Positions 10,452 through 20,890 of a stretch of 64,000 nt of DNA are shown piece after piece. The notes below the pieces were generated by a model. It had not been told where the DNA came from. It searched no databases and worked only from the letters and a program-made list of their open reading frames with translations. A program made the translations under genes and the position numbers. Where the stretch lies: NCBI GenBank assembly GCA_963082975.1, contig OY720346.1, positions 19,772,720-19,836,719 of the forward strand, written 5' to 3'. Within the stretch, counting starts at the first letter, position 1. Every line of letters starts with the position of its first letter. Origin of the DNA: Labia minor. Lineage: Eukaryota > Arthropoda > Insecta > Dermaptera > Spongiphoridae.

Positions 10452-10551
10452 ATTTCAAGGGCCTGGGTTTATCAAATCGGTTGCCACCTACGCGAGGTAG
10501 CCGTGTGTGTTTGATTAGAACTTAGTATCTTCTCATCTTCTGACCTTAATT

Positions 10552-11064
10552 ACTATTTCGCCAGAGATACTATTGCGATCACTAAAATTTTCAATGTCGT
10601 GATTTTGATGTTTCTATACATTTTGAAGGTCCCTGAGTCATTTTCATTAAGGTTGTGCGTGTGTGTGTGTGGGATGTAGACAAGTTTATACGCAAAAATA
10701 GTAGAATAATGAAATTTGGTACACGAGCTTCAAAATTCATAGTTTTCTATCAACTTTTGAGAAATGTAGCTCATTCGGAAGAGGGCATTTACCTACCACT
10801 TTTTCATTTTTTTGCTTCTAAACTGACCGTAAAAATAAAGATATATGTTTGAAAGTTTTTCACTTGATTAAAAATTGTATAAAACTGCTATATATAGAAT
10901 TTTAGCTTGATTGAATCGCTGAAAGTACCGGAATTAATTTTTTGAAACGTTGACTGGCAATCACGCGCTGGTTTAATAAATATAATTTATTAATTTAATT
11001 TAAATATAAGATATGTTAATTATTCCAATTCAAATTTGCGAGATAGTCGATTGAAGACACTCCA
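10552..11064 (+). mobile_element. Family Q repeat, copy Q1
   Basis: Begins with the hairpin-like start ACTATTTCGCCAGAGATACT and ends GATAGTCGATTGAAGACACTCCA. It contains a short (TG)n tract, GATGAAATTTGGTA and ATCAACTTTTG anchors (27 bases apart here, 31 in other copies) and CTGAAAGTACCGG. The latter marks a subfamily shared with Q6 (59868-60167). No coding. Confidence 0.72.
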
Positions 11065-11460
11065 GATTTTTTTGTTTCGATTGAAGGCCGATACTTCTTC
11101 TATTAAGTAGCTTTTCAAAAGTGATCTCAGATAAAGAAAAATTTACTTGACACTCTGTTTACAATCGTGATATCCAGACACAGATAATCCATCACACTAC
11201 AAGTGGGAACCAATTTAAAGTCTATTTTAATGTTTTACGAATTTTGATTTCAAATTTTCCATAATATCTATAATTGAATTCATATATTATATTGAAATAA
11301 TACTTATTGTTAAATTAATTGTTTAATATTTTGTTGGATTTCTCCCTAATTTGTTTACTCACTTATTCCAAGTATTACCAGATGAAATAAAATTAGTCGG
11401 ATCATCATTTTAAGAGAAGACCTTGAATCAGAGTAACTAATTTTCCGAGACCCTGAGAGT
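11065..11460. other. AT-rich spacer
   Basis: No gene or repeat structure recognised. Confidence 0.4.
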
Positions 11461-11975
11461 AATCAAATGTATTTATTTATTTATTTTTTACTTTATTTTC
11501 TATTTACAATCAGTTTAGTAAATTTTACAAAATAGGTTTGCCTTCATACACATACTCACACGTTCATTCGTACACTCACATGTCACTTGAAGGGAAAGTT
11601 GTCCATTGATTTCATTTTCCAATTGTTCAAGGAAGAGCGTTCTTTAGTGTCAAGAACATGGTTCTTCTTGAGCTTTCTGGTCAGTTCACTGTTGTCCAAG
11701 AGAGAGTAATGGCTGATGTGTTTGGATGATTTTCAAGATTTTGTGTATGTCTAATGAATCTATGAAGAATTACTTCCGTAACTGAGGAGACTAGAAGGTC
11801 TCTGTGCAAACTTGGGTTTCTAACGTAATATGAGGCGTTGCTATACATCTGAGTATCTTGGATTGCACTCTTTGAATCTTACTTATACTGGATTCGCTAG
11901 TTCCCCATATTTGAAATGTGTATAAAGTAAACTTTTGATTTTAAGGTATGTTTGGAAATTTTTCCTAATAGCCAA
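11461..11975 (-). pseudogene. Jockey-clade LINE 3' end, decayed
   Basis: On the minus strand, frames with several shifts read YWLLGK, then QRVQSKILRCIATPHITLET, then LHRDLLVSSVTEVI. They align by eye with the C-terminal part of the jockey-like protein encoded at 25953-27773 (YWLIGRKSK, QNKTLRAMVNAPWYI). The minus-strand end at about 11465-11490 has an (AAAT)n tail, as expected for a LINE 3' end. Multiple stops and frameshifts make it inactive. P3 lies immediately beyond its inner end. Confidence 0.75.
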
Positions 11976-11984
11976 TACATTTTT

Positions 11985-12855
11985 ACCGACCGACGATAGT
12001 AAGGGAGGTATTGTTTTCACACCAAATTTCGCATGTGGAGATTTTTACATATCTCCAGGAATCAAGCATTTTCTTAACAGAAAAAAGTATTTTTAGCATG
12101 ATGTCTGTCCGTCCGTCCGTATAGATGTGTACAGCTTGAACGGCTCAACGAATTTTGATCAAATTTGGTATATTTACTTAATGCATCAGTATGATGAATT
12201 GATCAACTTTTGGTGCAAATCCGGAAACCGGAAGTGGTAGTATTAGCGATCGACGATAGGAAGGGAAGGGTTATTTTCACACCAAATTTCACATGAGGAG
12301 ATTTTTTACATATCACCAAGAATCATGCATTTTCTTAACAGAAAAAAGTATTTTTAGCATGATGTCTGTCCGTCCGTCCGTCTGTCCGTATAGATGTGTA
12401 CAGCCTGAACGGCTCAACCGATTTTGATGAAATTTGGTATATTTACTTAATGCATCAGTGGGATGAATTGATCAACTTTTAGTGCAAATCCGGAAACCGG
12501 AAGTGGTAGTATTAGCGATCGACGATAGGAAGGGAAATTTCACATGAGGTGATTTTTTAAGTATCACCACGAATCATGCACTTTGATTGGGGTTTTATCC
12601 TCGAGAAAAATCATCTTTATTAGTTTTTTCTCTCAATTTAAAATTATATGACGTCATCCAGCCATTCATGACGTCACAGCCTGGTCTTACATATATATTA
12701 TAAATAAAATAAAATTAAAAATATTTATGTTATATCCATATCTTTTTTTATTACATTAATAGATATATTAAAATTATTTGAAATTATTTCTGAAGCTGGA
12801 AATTAATTTACTTCAAACCGTCGGTCGGTTCGGACCTGACCACAGGTCAACTTAT
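11985..12855 (+). mobile_element. Family P repeat, expanded copy P3
   Basis: Starts ACCGACCGACGATAG after T4 and ends GTCAACTTAT. Unlike other copies it has three stem-loop modules and two microsatellite-plus-core segments: the block beginning GATGTCTGTCCG recurs about 262 bp later (12100 and 12362). This is what unequal recombination between modules A and B would produce. Paired TGACGTCA lie at 12649 and 12669. Confidence 0.82.
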
Positions 12856-12887
12856 TTATATTTAATATTTAATTCATTTCTTTTTTT

Positions 12888-13464
12888 ACTATCTCGCCAG
12901 AGATAGTATTGCGTTCACGAAAATTTTCGATGTTGAGATTTTGATGTTTTTATACGTTTTGAAGGTTCCTGAATCATTTTCACTAAGGTTGAGAAAAATG
13001 TCTGTGTGTGTGTATGTGTGTGTGATGAAATTTGGTACATGAGCATTATTCAAAATTCGTAGTTTTCTATCAACTTTTGAGAAATGTAGCTCAACCGGAA
13101 GAGGGTCATGATGTTTTGATTTTTTTTCCTCTAAAGTGACCGTAAAAATAAAGATATATGTTTGATAATTTTTCACATGATTAAAGATTGTATAAAACTG
13201 CTATATTTAGAATTTCAGCTTGATTGATTCGCTGAAATTACCAGAATTAATTTTTACCGACCGACGATAGTAAGGGAGGTATTGTTTAACACTGCAATTC
13301 TCACGCGCCAACATGTGACGTGGTGCCATCAACAAAAAGCCAAACATGCGCTGGTTTAATATTTATTATTTATAATTTATAATTAATTAAATTTAATTTA
13401 AATATAATATATTATGTTATTTAATCCAATTCAAATTGCGAGATAGTCGAGTGGAGACACTCCA
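12888..13464 (+). mobile_element. Family Q repeat, copy Q2
   Basis: Follows a T-run and starts with the perfect hairpin ACTATCTC-GCCA-GAGATAGT. It ends GCGAGATAGTCGAGTGGAGA then CACTCCA, where GAGTG-GAGA-CACTC forms a right-end hairpin. GCGAGATAGT is the inverted repeat of the start. It carries a (TG)n microsatellite and the conserved GATGAAATTTGGTA module. A 31-bp piece of family P is nested at 13256. Minus-strand reading frames through it are shadows. Confidence 0.78.
13256..13286 (+). mobile_element. Solo 31-bp P terminus inserted in Q2
   Basis: Only the first 29 nt of family P (ACCGACCGACGATAG ... GGTATTG) plus TT are present, inside the Q2 copy. The corresponding site in Q5 (about 56908) reads six T then AACACTG. 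Here it reads T5, the 29 nt, T3, then AACACTG, so the net gain is 31 bp. Confidence 0.85.
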
Positions 13465-14992
13465 GCTAATTTTTAATAGTGAAGGTAGTGAGAGTAACTA
13501 ATTTTCCGGGATTCTGAGAGTATTCAAATTTATAAGTTTTTTCGATATATATATCTTATAATTATCTGAAGTATTATATTTTACTAGTTATATAATTGAT
13601 TTGATTTGATTTTTTTATTATTTTTTTTATTTTATGTAGAAATGAAACTCCTCTTGTCAGGAATAACGCCCACCCACTCATTCCCTCTCTCCTTAAATGA
13701 ATTATTGCAACTAAAAGGCTCGATGTTCGTTAAAGCATTTTTTTCAGGAGCTAAAAACAATCTGATGCTCTCTCAAATGATTATGTGTTTATTTAAATTA
13801 TTCTATTACGTTTAATTAATATAATGAAAAGTAACCACGAGAGAAAATTGCTTTAGTATAAGTAAAAGTTTAGAAAATACTGAAATGTTAAGCCAATAAT
13901 TCAAAACCGCCCAAAAATGGACAACGAACCTTTTAGTTTGCAACGATTCAAAATAGAAAAAAATATATCTTTTTAGCTACTACTCTCTCAACCTAGTATT
14001 TTTATTAAGCGTTTTGTTTTTTTTCTTTCTCTTCCTGCGACAACAAACCTCCTATCCCAAATATATAAATAACATATCAAAGTATTCTATTATTTCTTTT
14101 AATCACTGATGAAGGTTTAAAATGAACCCCTTCTCCTCCAACTGCAAATGAAAAGTTAAATAAATAAGATAAAAGAAAATAATTTTATATTTTTGAACTT
14201 TAAATGATCAAAGCATTTTTGTTACAATCAAGTAAATGTTGATGAATACAATTTTTATATTCTTTATAGCAAATTATACTAACAACGATTGTTTGCAAAA
14301 AAAAACAAAACAATAAACAATTTTCTTTTAAAATAACCATATCTACATTTTCCATTAATAATTTACATTTTAAGTTATAACACAAAAAGCGAATATACAA
14401 TGTTTATGAGTATATGAAATGTTTTAATTCATAATGTCTCTTGGGGGGAAATAACATTTTACCTGATTAAATGCTAATAAATTAGTCTCCCTGATCCGTT
14501 GCCTCCAAATGTCAAAAGCCTTCATCCCTTCATTGCTTACTAAACAACTCACAAGGTCTAGTTAAAATATACATTTCCAACTTTTAACCTCTTCCTATAG
14601 CCCCTCCCCCCTCCATAATCCATCCATTCAAATCCATTTATATCTATTCCTTCTCGGATCTCTTAGAATTTCTTCTTTTTATTTATCTTTTATTTACCTC
14701 TCTATATTTTAAATTTATTATTAAATTGATGAAGATTAAAGAGAATGATAAAAGAGATAAACATGAGTAGTGTAACAAATAATAATGTTAATAGAATTAT
14801 TACTAACAATACTTGAATATTCGAATTTTCATTAATTAAATTAAATACATTTATGTAGATAATTTAAATAAAAATATTATCTTATTAATAATCACATTAG
14901 AGTGGGATTAATTACATTTTACATAATAAAGAATTTAATTTAATTTTAAATGGTAATTCTAATAATTTGATTTTTTCTTTTTAAGTTTTTCT
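13465..14992. other. AT-rich stretch, no gene seen
   Basis: Contains short ORFs without family resemblance and a less AT-rich patch at about 14430-14660. Nothing I can name. Confidence 0.4.
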
Positions 14993-15264
14993 CTAATAAA
15001 ATTTTCTAATTGAGAATATGCTGGAATTAATATTTTAAATACATTTATCCAACCAATGCTATAATAGGACTAATTTATTGATTTTGATTGTCTATTTTGT
15101 TGGATTATTTACTCAAAAATTCGTTTATCTAATAAAATTTTCTAATTGAGAATATGTTGGAATCAATATTTTAAATAAATTTATCCAACGAATGCTATAA
15201 TAGAACTAATTTATTGATTTTGATTATCTTTTTTGTTGGATTATTTACTCAAAAATTGGTTTCA
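14993..15264. repeat. Tandem duplication of a 136-bp unit
   Basis: The unit starting CTAATAAAATTTTCTAATTG recurs from 15129 with only scattered substitutions (for example ATATGCTGG versus ATATGTTGG). It is a local duplication, not a recognised element. Confidence 0.85.
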
Positions 15265-15738
15265 TTTAAATAACGAATTTTCGTTTAGAAAAAAAAACAT
15301 TAAACAAATACGTGCTATGCATCTGACGGCGTTTCTATTGGATCATTGGAGGTTTCTGTCGTCAAATATCGATTCCATAATATGAAAATAATAACCAGAA
15401 GGGAAAAATATTAAATAAAAACAAACTTTTCCTATCTTTTCCAATTTTCTATCAATCTCAATTTTAATTTTTTAGATTGAAAATGATTAATAATTATCAA
15501 ATTAAATCTTTTTTTAAGTTCCTTACTTCTTAATTTAAAAACAAATGATCTATTTTAAAAATATAAGTATATGCTTTTACTATCTTTGGTCGAGAATATA
15601 AGCCTTGATTAATCACTTTTGTTTTCAATTATAAATTTATGCTGTTAAGACTAATTACTGAAAATATTTATTTATAAATATATAAACAATTTAATTATAA
15701 GTAATTATGTGAATTAATGGAAAGTTTTCATTTTTTAA
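15265..15738. other. AT-rich spacer
   Basis: No recognisable feature. Confidence 0.4.
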
Positions 15739-15912
15739 ATTATTAAAGCTTTGGTGGTTGTTTTTATTTATAACGGAATTTTGTAAATTAAACCACATAT
15801 TGATATTTGATATTGTAAATTTATTCAAAAAATACAAACATATACCCAACGTTTCGATTGCTACTTCTGCAATCGTTATCAAGCGACTGCACTGTTCGAG
15901 TGTCCAGTGACA
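15739..15912 (-). mobile_element. Truncated copy of the foldback/Penelope-like terminal repeat
   Basis: ATTATTAAAGCTTTGGTGGT, then TATAACGGAATTTTGTAAAT and CAACGTTTCGATTGCTACTT, match the reverse complement of the right arm and tail of the element at 42959-43375. Only one arm is present here. Confidence 0.75.
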
Positions 15913-17420
15913 AGTGACCAATGATCCTTAATATAAGACCCAAGTCACCAACCATCATTTTTTAATATTATAATTAAACCATAACAGTATTTGATATAGA
16001 TCAATATATAACATTTTTAATACATAATAAAAGGGCATAGGACTTATTTTAGTGTAAATATTAATTGCTTCAACTTTCTGTCTTTGTTTACTGTTAATTA
16101 ATTAAAATAACTTATTCACAATCAGAAAACAAATGTTTTACACTTGTATTAGGCATTGCAAATACGAATTAAAGTTGTTTGTCCACTGTACGATTCTTTT
16201 CAAGAAGGTTCTCGTTTCTTTGTGCTATAGGAGATTCGCCTCCATCCCACTCTTCATTAATTCCGTTGCGCTGTATGCGTTTGATAGCTGGTTTTGTTCG
16301 AATACGTGCCCTGCCACCCAAACGGCTATCATTTGCCACCCCCACCACATTCTGTCCCTTACATAATTAATCGTCAAGATGTTTAGCTGAGAAGAAACAA
16401 CAACCCCTCGCCACTCATTTAGAATTAATGCTTTTTTTTGTCCAAAATCGTTTGATCATTAATTTCTAATGTCACTTTAGATTTGCAAACAAATTTTCTA
16501 ATAAATTAATTCATATTAATTTATTTTCTCTATTAAAAAGAAAAATTATTATTTTATTAAAATATTTACTTGAGAGGGAAAAATAATGGTTATTTATGGT
16601 CAGTCGTTGAATTGCTCAATAATGTTAGTAAACTCAATTTGTAAATTTTATAGACTGCAGCAATTAATACTCCATTTACTACTTTAACAAAGCATATAAA
16701 TCTACATTTTCAAAAATTAATCTCAAAAATAAATTACATTAATTAAAAACAAAATATTTTATTTATTTTAAATGCATAGAAAACATGCAATTCTTTAATT
16801 ATTATTTATCATTAGAATATTAGATACTTCAATATAGGTTTACCATATAAATTATAAAAACAAATTAAACTAAATATGAAAATGGTCATTTTTAAATTTA
16901 GAGAAAAGATTGAAATCTTCAATATAAATATTTCATCAATAAAGTTAATTAATTGATAAATCTTTTTAAGAAAATCACAAGTATAATTATTTTTCAGATA
17001 TCATCATAAAAAAATACTTTATATAAATTTAATTAAAATTATTCTGAATTTTATAAATTATTTTTCTCAAAATTTAGAGTTTAATATTGGAAGAAAGATA
17101 TTTCAATATTAAAAAAAAGTGGGGGTTTGAAAAGGGTTATGCAAAAGTTAAATTTGAATCGTTTGAATTCTTTTAATGTTATTATGAAGGGTAGATGATT
17201 GATTATATGATTTAAGGAAAAAAAATGAGAGGAAGGAGGAATTGGAATTTTAAACACTTAACAGATTTAATCTCATTTTATCACACTGAAATTTAAACTT
17301 TCAATCTTATGAGATATTCAGGAAATTAATTACTCAACGACGTAATCGAATTAAAATCTTAAATGGAAAATATTGCATATCGATTGAGATTTTATGTAAA
17401 TCAGAGAGAAAAATGAATAA
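15913..17420. other. AT-rich stretch with a GC-richer island at 16180-16370
   Basis: The island is compositionally distinct (for example GTGCCCTGCCACCCAAACGG). Its short frames resemble nothing I know. It may be a conserved regulatory island or a fragment of an unknown element. Nothing is seen in the rest. Confidence 0.35.
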
Positions 17421-17993
17421 TATAATATAATTCGGAATATAAAAATTTTATTTGATTAAAGCGTTAAAATAAAAAATTATTGATTTTTGAAAGAATAATA
17501 TGGTATTTAATTTTAAATATAAGAATATTTTTTTAAATAAGTAAATATTTCAATCATTCTTCTTCTTAAGGTGCCGTCTCCCTTTCGGAGTTTGGCTATC
17601 ATCATGACTAGAATAGCCTTGGAAGCTGCCCGGCCATGATGATTTTTCTTGAGAATGTTAATGCGGTGGTTTCCCGTTGCCTTCCGCATGTGTAGAACCA
17701 GGAACTGACGGTTCCTGGAGCCGGAGGCAGCTGATGTTAAATTGAATTTTATTGGAAAAATTGTTCTTAGTTGGAATCGAACGCCGACTTCTTGTATAGA
17801 AAATTGCAACGCTACACTCTCGGCTAGCTGCCTCCTATATAAATATAATTTGGAATATAAAAATTTAATTTGATTAAAGCGTTAAAATAAAAAATTATTG
17901 ATTTTTAAAAGAATACTATGGTATTTAATTTTAAATATAAGAATAATTTTTTTATTTAAAAAACTGGAACAAAAGTAAATATTTAAATCATTA
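17421..17993. repeat. About 140-bp direct duplication flanking a SINE
   Basis: 17421-17558 and 17837-17993 are near-identical (shared AAGCGTTAAAATAAAAAATT and TATTTAATTTTAAATATAAG), apart from a short indel. The SINE at 17565-17836 lies exactly between them. This is too long for a target duplication, so it looks like a segmental duplication with the SINE at the junction. Confidence 0.8.
17565..17836 (-). mobile_element. tRNA-derived SINE
   Basis: On the minus strand the 5' end reads AGGAGGCAGCTAGCCGAGAG. An A-box-like TAGCCGAGAGTG lies at 17826-17815 and a canonical B box GTTCGATTCC at 17782-17773, so the internal RNA polymerase III promoter spacing is normal. A body containing GGCAACGGGAAACCACCGC follows, then an A/G-rich AAGAAGAAGAATG tail. 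A 98-codon frame here is a shadow. Confidence 0.8.
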
Positions 17994-18462
17994 ATTAATA
18001 TAAATGTTTAGAATAAGATATATACTATATATAGATTTATGTGGAATTTAAATATCGTGATTTTTTAAAAAATAGCCCGTTTATTTGGTTTATTAATGTT
18101 ATCATGTTTACATGTACATCTTCATGTTATTTATCAGTGAAGCATTTCAGGTTGTTTATATTCCAAGCAAGTGTTTCTCCAGATGTGTACAACATATTTA
18201 TATATAAATTCTTCTTTACAAATTTTAATAATTATCGCGAAGAAGACGAAAAAATGCATAATAAAAAAAAATTAATCAACTACTGTTTATTTTTATCAAT
18301 TACTAACTACACATTTAATTAAATGTGTCACAAACTAACTTTTGTCTTTTGTTGATATTATTTGAAGGCAACAATATAATTATATATATTTTTAATGGAG
18401 GTGTAGTAACCTAATTTTTGAAAATTTCAGAATTATTAGATTATTTTTTTAAATATATTTAA

Positions 18463-18467
<5 letters not shown>
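17994..18467. other. AT-rich spacer
   Basis: A 93-codon frame at 18041-18322 has no recognisable domain, no better composition than its surroundings and no family resemblance. I do not call it a gene. Confidence 0.4.
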
Positions 18468-18509
<42 letters not shown>

Positions 18510-18656
18510 TAGATAGATAGATAGATACATAGATATAGATATATATATATATAGATACCCACTTTGTTATAGCCTTGGTCTGTCGAACTTGTGGTAGAGG
18601 AATCAAATCTTCCCAAGTTCATATAATTTAATCTATCTATCTATCTATCTATCTAT
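18468..18656. repeat. (AT)n(GATA)n and (ATCT)n microsatellites
   Basis: (AT)n runs into (GATA)n at about 18468-18548, and (ATCT)n lies at about 18630-18656. They flank about 80 bp of unique sequence, and the second merges into the Helitron 5' end. Confidence 0.9.
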
Positions 18657-18801
18657 ATATATAAAAGGCAATGTCTGTGTGTCTGTGTGTCTGTCTGTCT
18701 GTCTGTCTCTTATAGACTCAAAAACTACCCGTCCGATTACGGTGAAACTTTCAGGAATTGTTGTGGGCATACCAAGGAAGGTTTTAGTGTAGTTAAATCC
18801 A

Positions 18802-19240
18802 AAATTAATTTATCCAAATTAATTTAATTAGTAATATATTGCTAAAAGTCTTTAGTGTCACAAAACTATCGACAGATGGCGCTACATATAATTTTCCAAA
18901 TTCAAATATTTTTAATTTTTTTTAAACTGTCAAAAATAACATACCCATAATAACAGTTGTAATAAAAATAGAAATATAAATCACAATGTAAGTAAAATAT
19001 TGTATCGTTTTATTTATATTGTTTCAATTAAATCCAAAATTAATTTAATTAGTAATATTTTGGTAAAAGTCTATAGTGTCACAAAACTATCGACAGATGG
19101 CGCTACATATAATCTTCCAAATTCAAATATTTTTAATTTTTTTTAAACTGTCAAAAATAACATACACATAATAACAGTTGTAATAAAAATAGAAATATAA
19201 ATCACAATGTAAGTAAAATATTGAATCGTTTTATTTATAT
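18802..19240. repeat. 221-bp tandem duplication inside Helitron H1
   Basis: GACAGATGGCGCTACATATA occurs at 18871 and 19092 within two near-identical units. AGATGGCGC is the core of the insect CTCF motif, so the duplication carries two such sites. Binding is only inferred. Confidence 0.8.
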
Positions 19241-19685
19241 TGTTTCAATTATTGTTTGAATATATATTAAATTTATATATAGATTTATTAAGTATAATAA
19301 TTCCATTTACTTCAAATTTTTTTAATTTTTTATTTAAAAGTATATTCAGCATTGAAATTGCCATTAAATATGCAGGTAATTGGAACTCCAACATGTAATA
19401 TTAGCAAATATTCTGGGATGGGAAAAATACTAAGATCATGTCATGTCCTATTAAATATTTTGAATTTTATTTTGAATCATACAATGGTAATGAAATATTG
19501 TAGGTAGACTTTTGAGACAAACAATAAATATCTCTATAAAATAAGAGAATATACTTATTCCGAAAACTGTTAATTAAAATGTAATAACTATTAACAATTA
19601 ATAAAGTAGAAATAATTTTCGAACAAATAAAAATGTAATAATTATTAACAAAAAAAATAAAAAATAAAAATAAATTATTAACAAA

Positions 19686-19916
19686 ATAAGTTGACCTGTG
19701 GCCAGGTCCGAACCGACCGACGGTTTGAAGTAAATTAATTTCCAGCTACAGAAACAATTTCAAATAATTTTAATATATCTATTAATGTAATAAAAAAACA
19801 GATATGGACATAACATAAATATTTTTAATTTTATTTTATTTGTAATATATATGTAAGACCAGGCTGTGACGTCATGAATGGCTGGGTGACTTATATATAA
19901 TTTTAAATTAAGAAAT
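19686..19916 (-). mobile_element. Family P repeat, truncated copy P5 inside Helitron H1
   Basis: Begins ATAAGTTGACCTGTGGCCAG and keeps the right half of P up to AAATTAAGAAA, including one intact TGACGTCA (19866). The left half is missing. The break joins a segment (AAGTGTTCAGTTATCATATA) also found at about 37980 next to P7. Confidence 0.8.
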
Positions 19917-20399
19917 TATTAAGTGTTCAGTTATCATATACGTAGATATGTATGCAGACACACATGCAAATATTGGGAAACATCCGGTGGAAGACCAAAG
20001 ATCAAGGTGGGTGGACAATGAAGGAAGGGACATGGGAGAGATGGGACAGGGTAGGATTTGGTTGTAGCTCAGGATAGGGACTCTTAGAGAAAAGTGGATG
20101 CTGCGGCTAAGAACTTTCGAAAACTGTATAGACACAGAGTTAGATAAATATAACATATACAATAATAATATATAATTAATTTACTGATTAAATTAAAATA
20201 TATATTTTCTAAGAAAACAAATATATGTCTTATCTACTTATACTGATTGAAACAAAATGGATGAAAACCTTTTACATACAGACTTTCAACCAAATACTAT
20301 GTATCACTCGGGGGTACAGGGGGCGGAGCCCCCGTCTAGGTGTGAAGAGCGCCTGGAAGGCGCTCTGATCAGCTAGTATTTAATAAAACAATATAAATA

Positions 20400-20890
20400 T
20401 ATATGAAAATGTAGAAAAATTTAAATACCTAAGTTCTGTACTCACGAAGGATAATAATATTCGAGGAGAATTTATATAAATCGGGTATCGCCTGTTATGA
20501 TGCAATAAAGGAGCTTATCTCGTCAGAATTATTATCAAAGGGGATCAAAATTAAAATATATAAACAGTTATTTTTTCGTCTGTGTTATATGGTTGTGAAG
20601 CATGGTCTATGACCCTGGAAGATGAGAGTAGATGGAGTAGATTTAGGCTGTTTGAGAATAGTATTCTTTGCAGCATTTATGGGCCAAAGAAAGATGAGGT
20701 CACCGGGGAATTGCAATCCAGACATAGTTAGGGTAATAAATTCGAGAAGGTTGCAATGGGCTAGAATTGGAGAATGTAGGAAGGTCAGGGTAGGAGTTAG
20801 ATGGTTTTGGCTCAGGGTAGGGACGCTTGGAGAAATGTGGCTGCTGCGGCCAAGAACTTACGAGTTCCGTAGAGCCACAGATATAGATAG
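20400..20890 (+). pseudogene. RTE-like LINE reverse-transcriptase 3' end, decayed
   Basis: Broken frames read VLTKDNNI-type text, YGCEAWSMTLEDESR, RLFENSILCSIYGPKKDEV and VAAAAKNL, the conserved C-terminal region of arthropod endonuclease-reverse-transcriptase LINEs. A (GATA)-like tail follows GTTCCGTAGAGCCACAG. Stops and frameshifts abound. It starts just after the end of Helitron H1. The 102-codon frame through it is an out-of-frame shadow. Confidence 0.75.

Larger units (their letters stand above)
9772..10459. repeat. 8-bp target-site duplication ATTTCAAG
   Basis: ATTTCAAG occurs at 9772-9779 and 10452-10459, directly outside a TIR pair. The pattern nTnnnnAn fits the Ac group of hAT elements, in contrast to the nnnTAnnn duplication at 2422. 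Confidence 0.9.
18652..20376 (+). mobile_element. Non-autonomous Helitron H1
   Basis: The 5' end is TCTATATATATAAAAGGCAA, preceded by A. The 3' end carries the hairpin GAGCGCCT-GG-AAGGCGCTC, then ATCAGCTAG, followed by T. TC...CTAG between A and T with a 3' hairpin is the Helitron signature. The interior has a (TGTC)n start, a 221-bp tandem duplication, a truncated P copy (19686-19916) and a captured RTE-like LINE 3' fragment (19968-20160). No Rep/helicase frame, so it would depend on a helper. Confidence 0.85.

Noticed and set aside
18041..18322. 93-codon ORF
   Set aside because: AT-rich composition like its flanks, no domain and no splice or family support.
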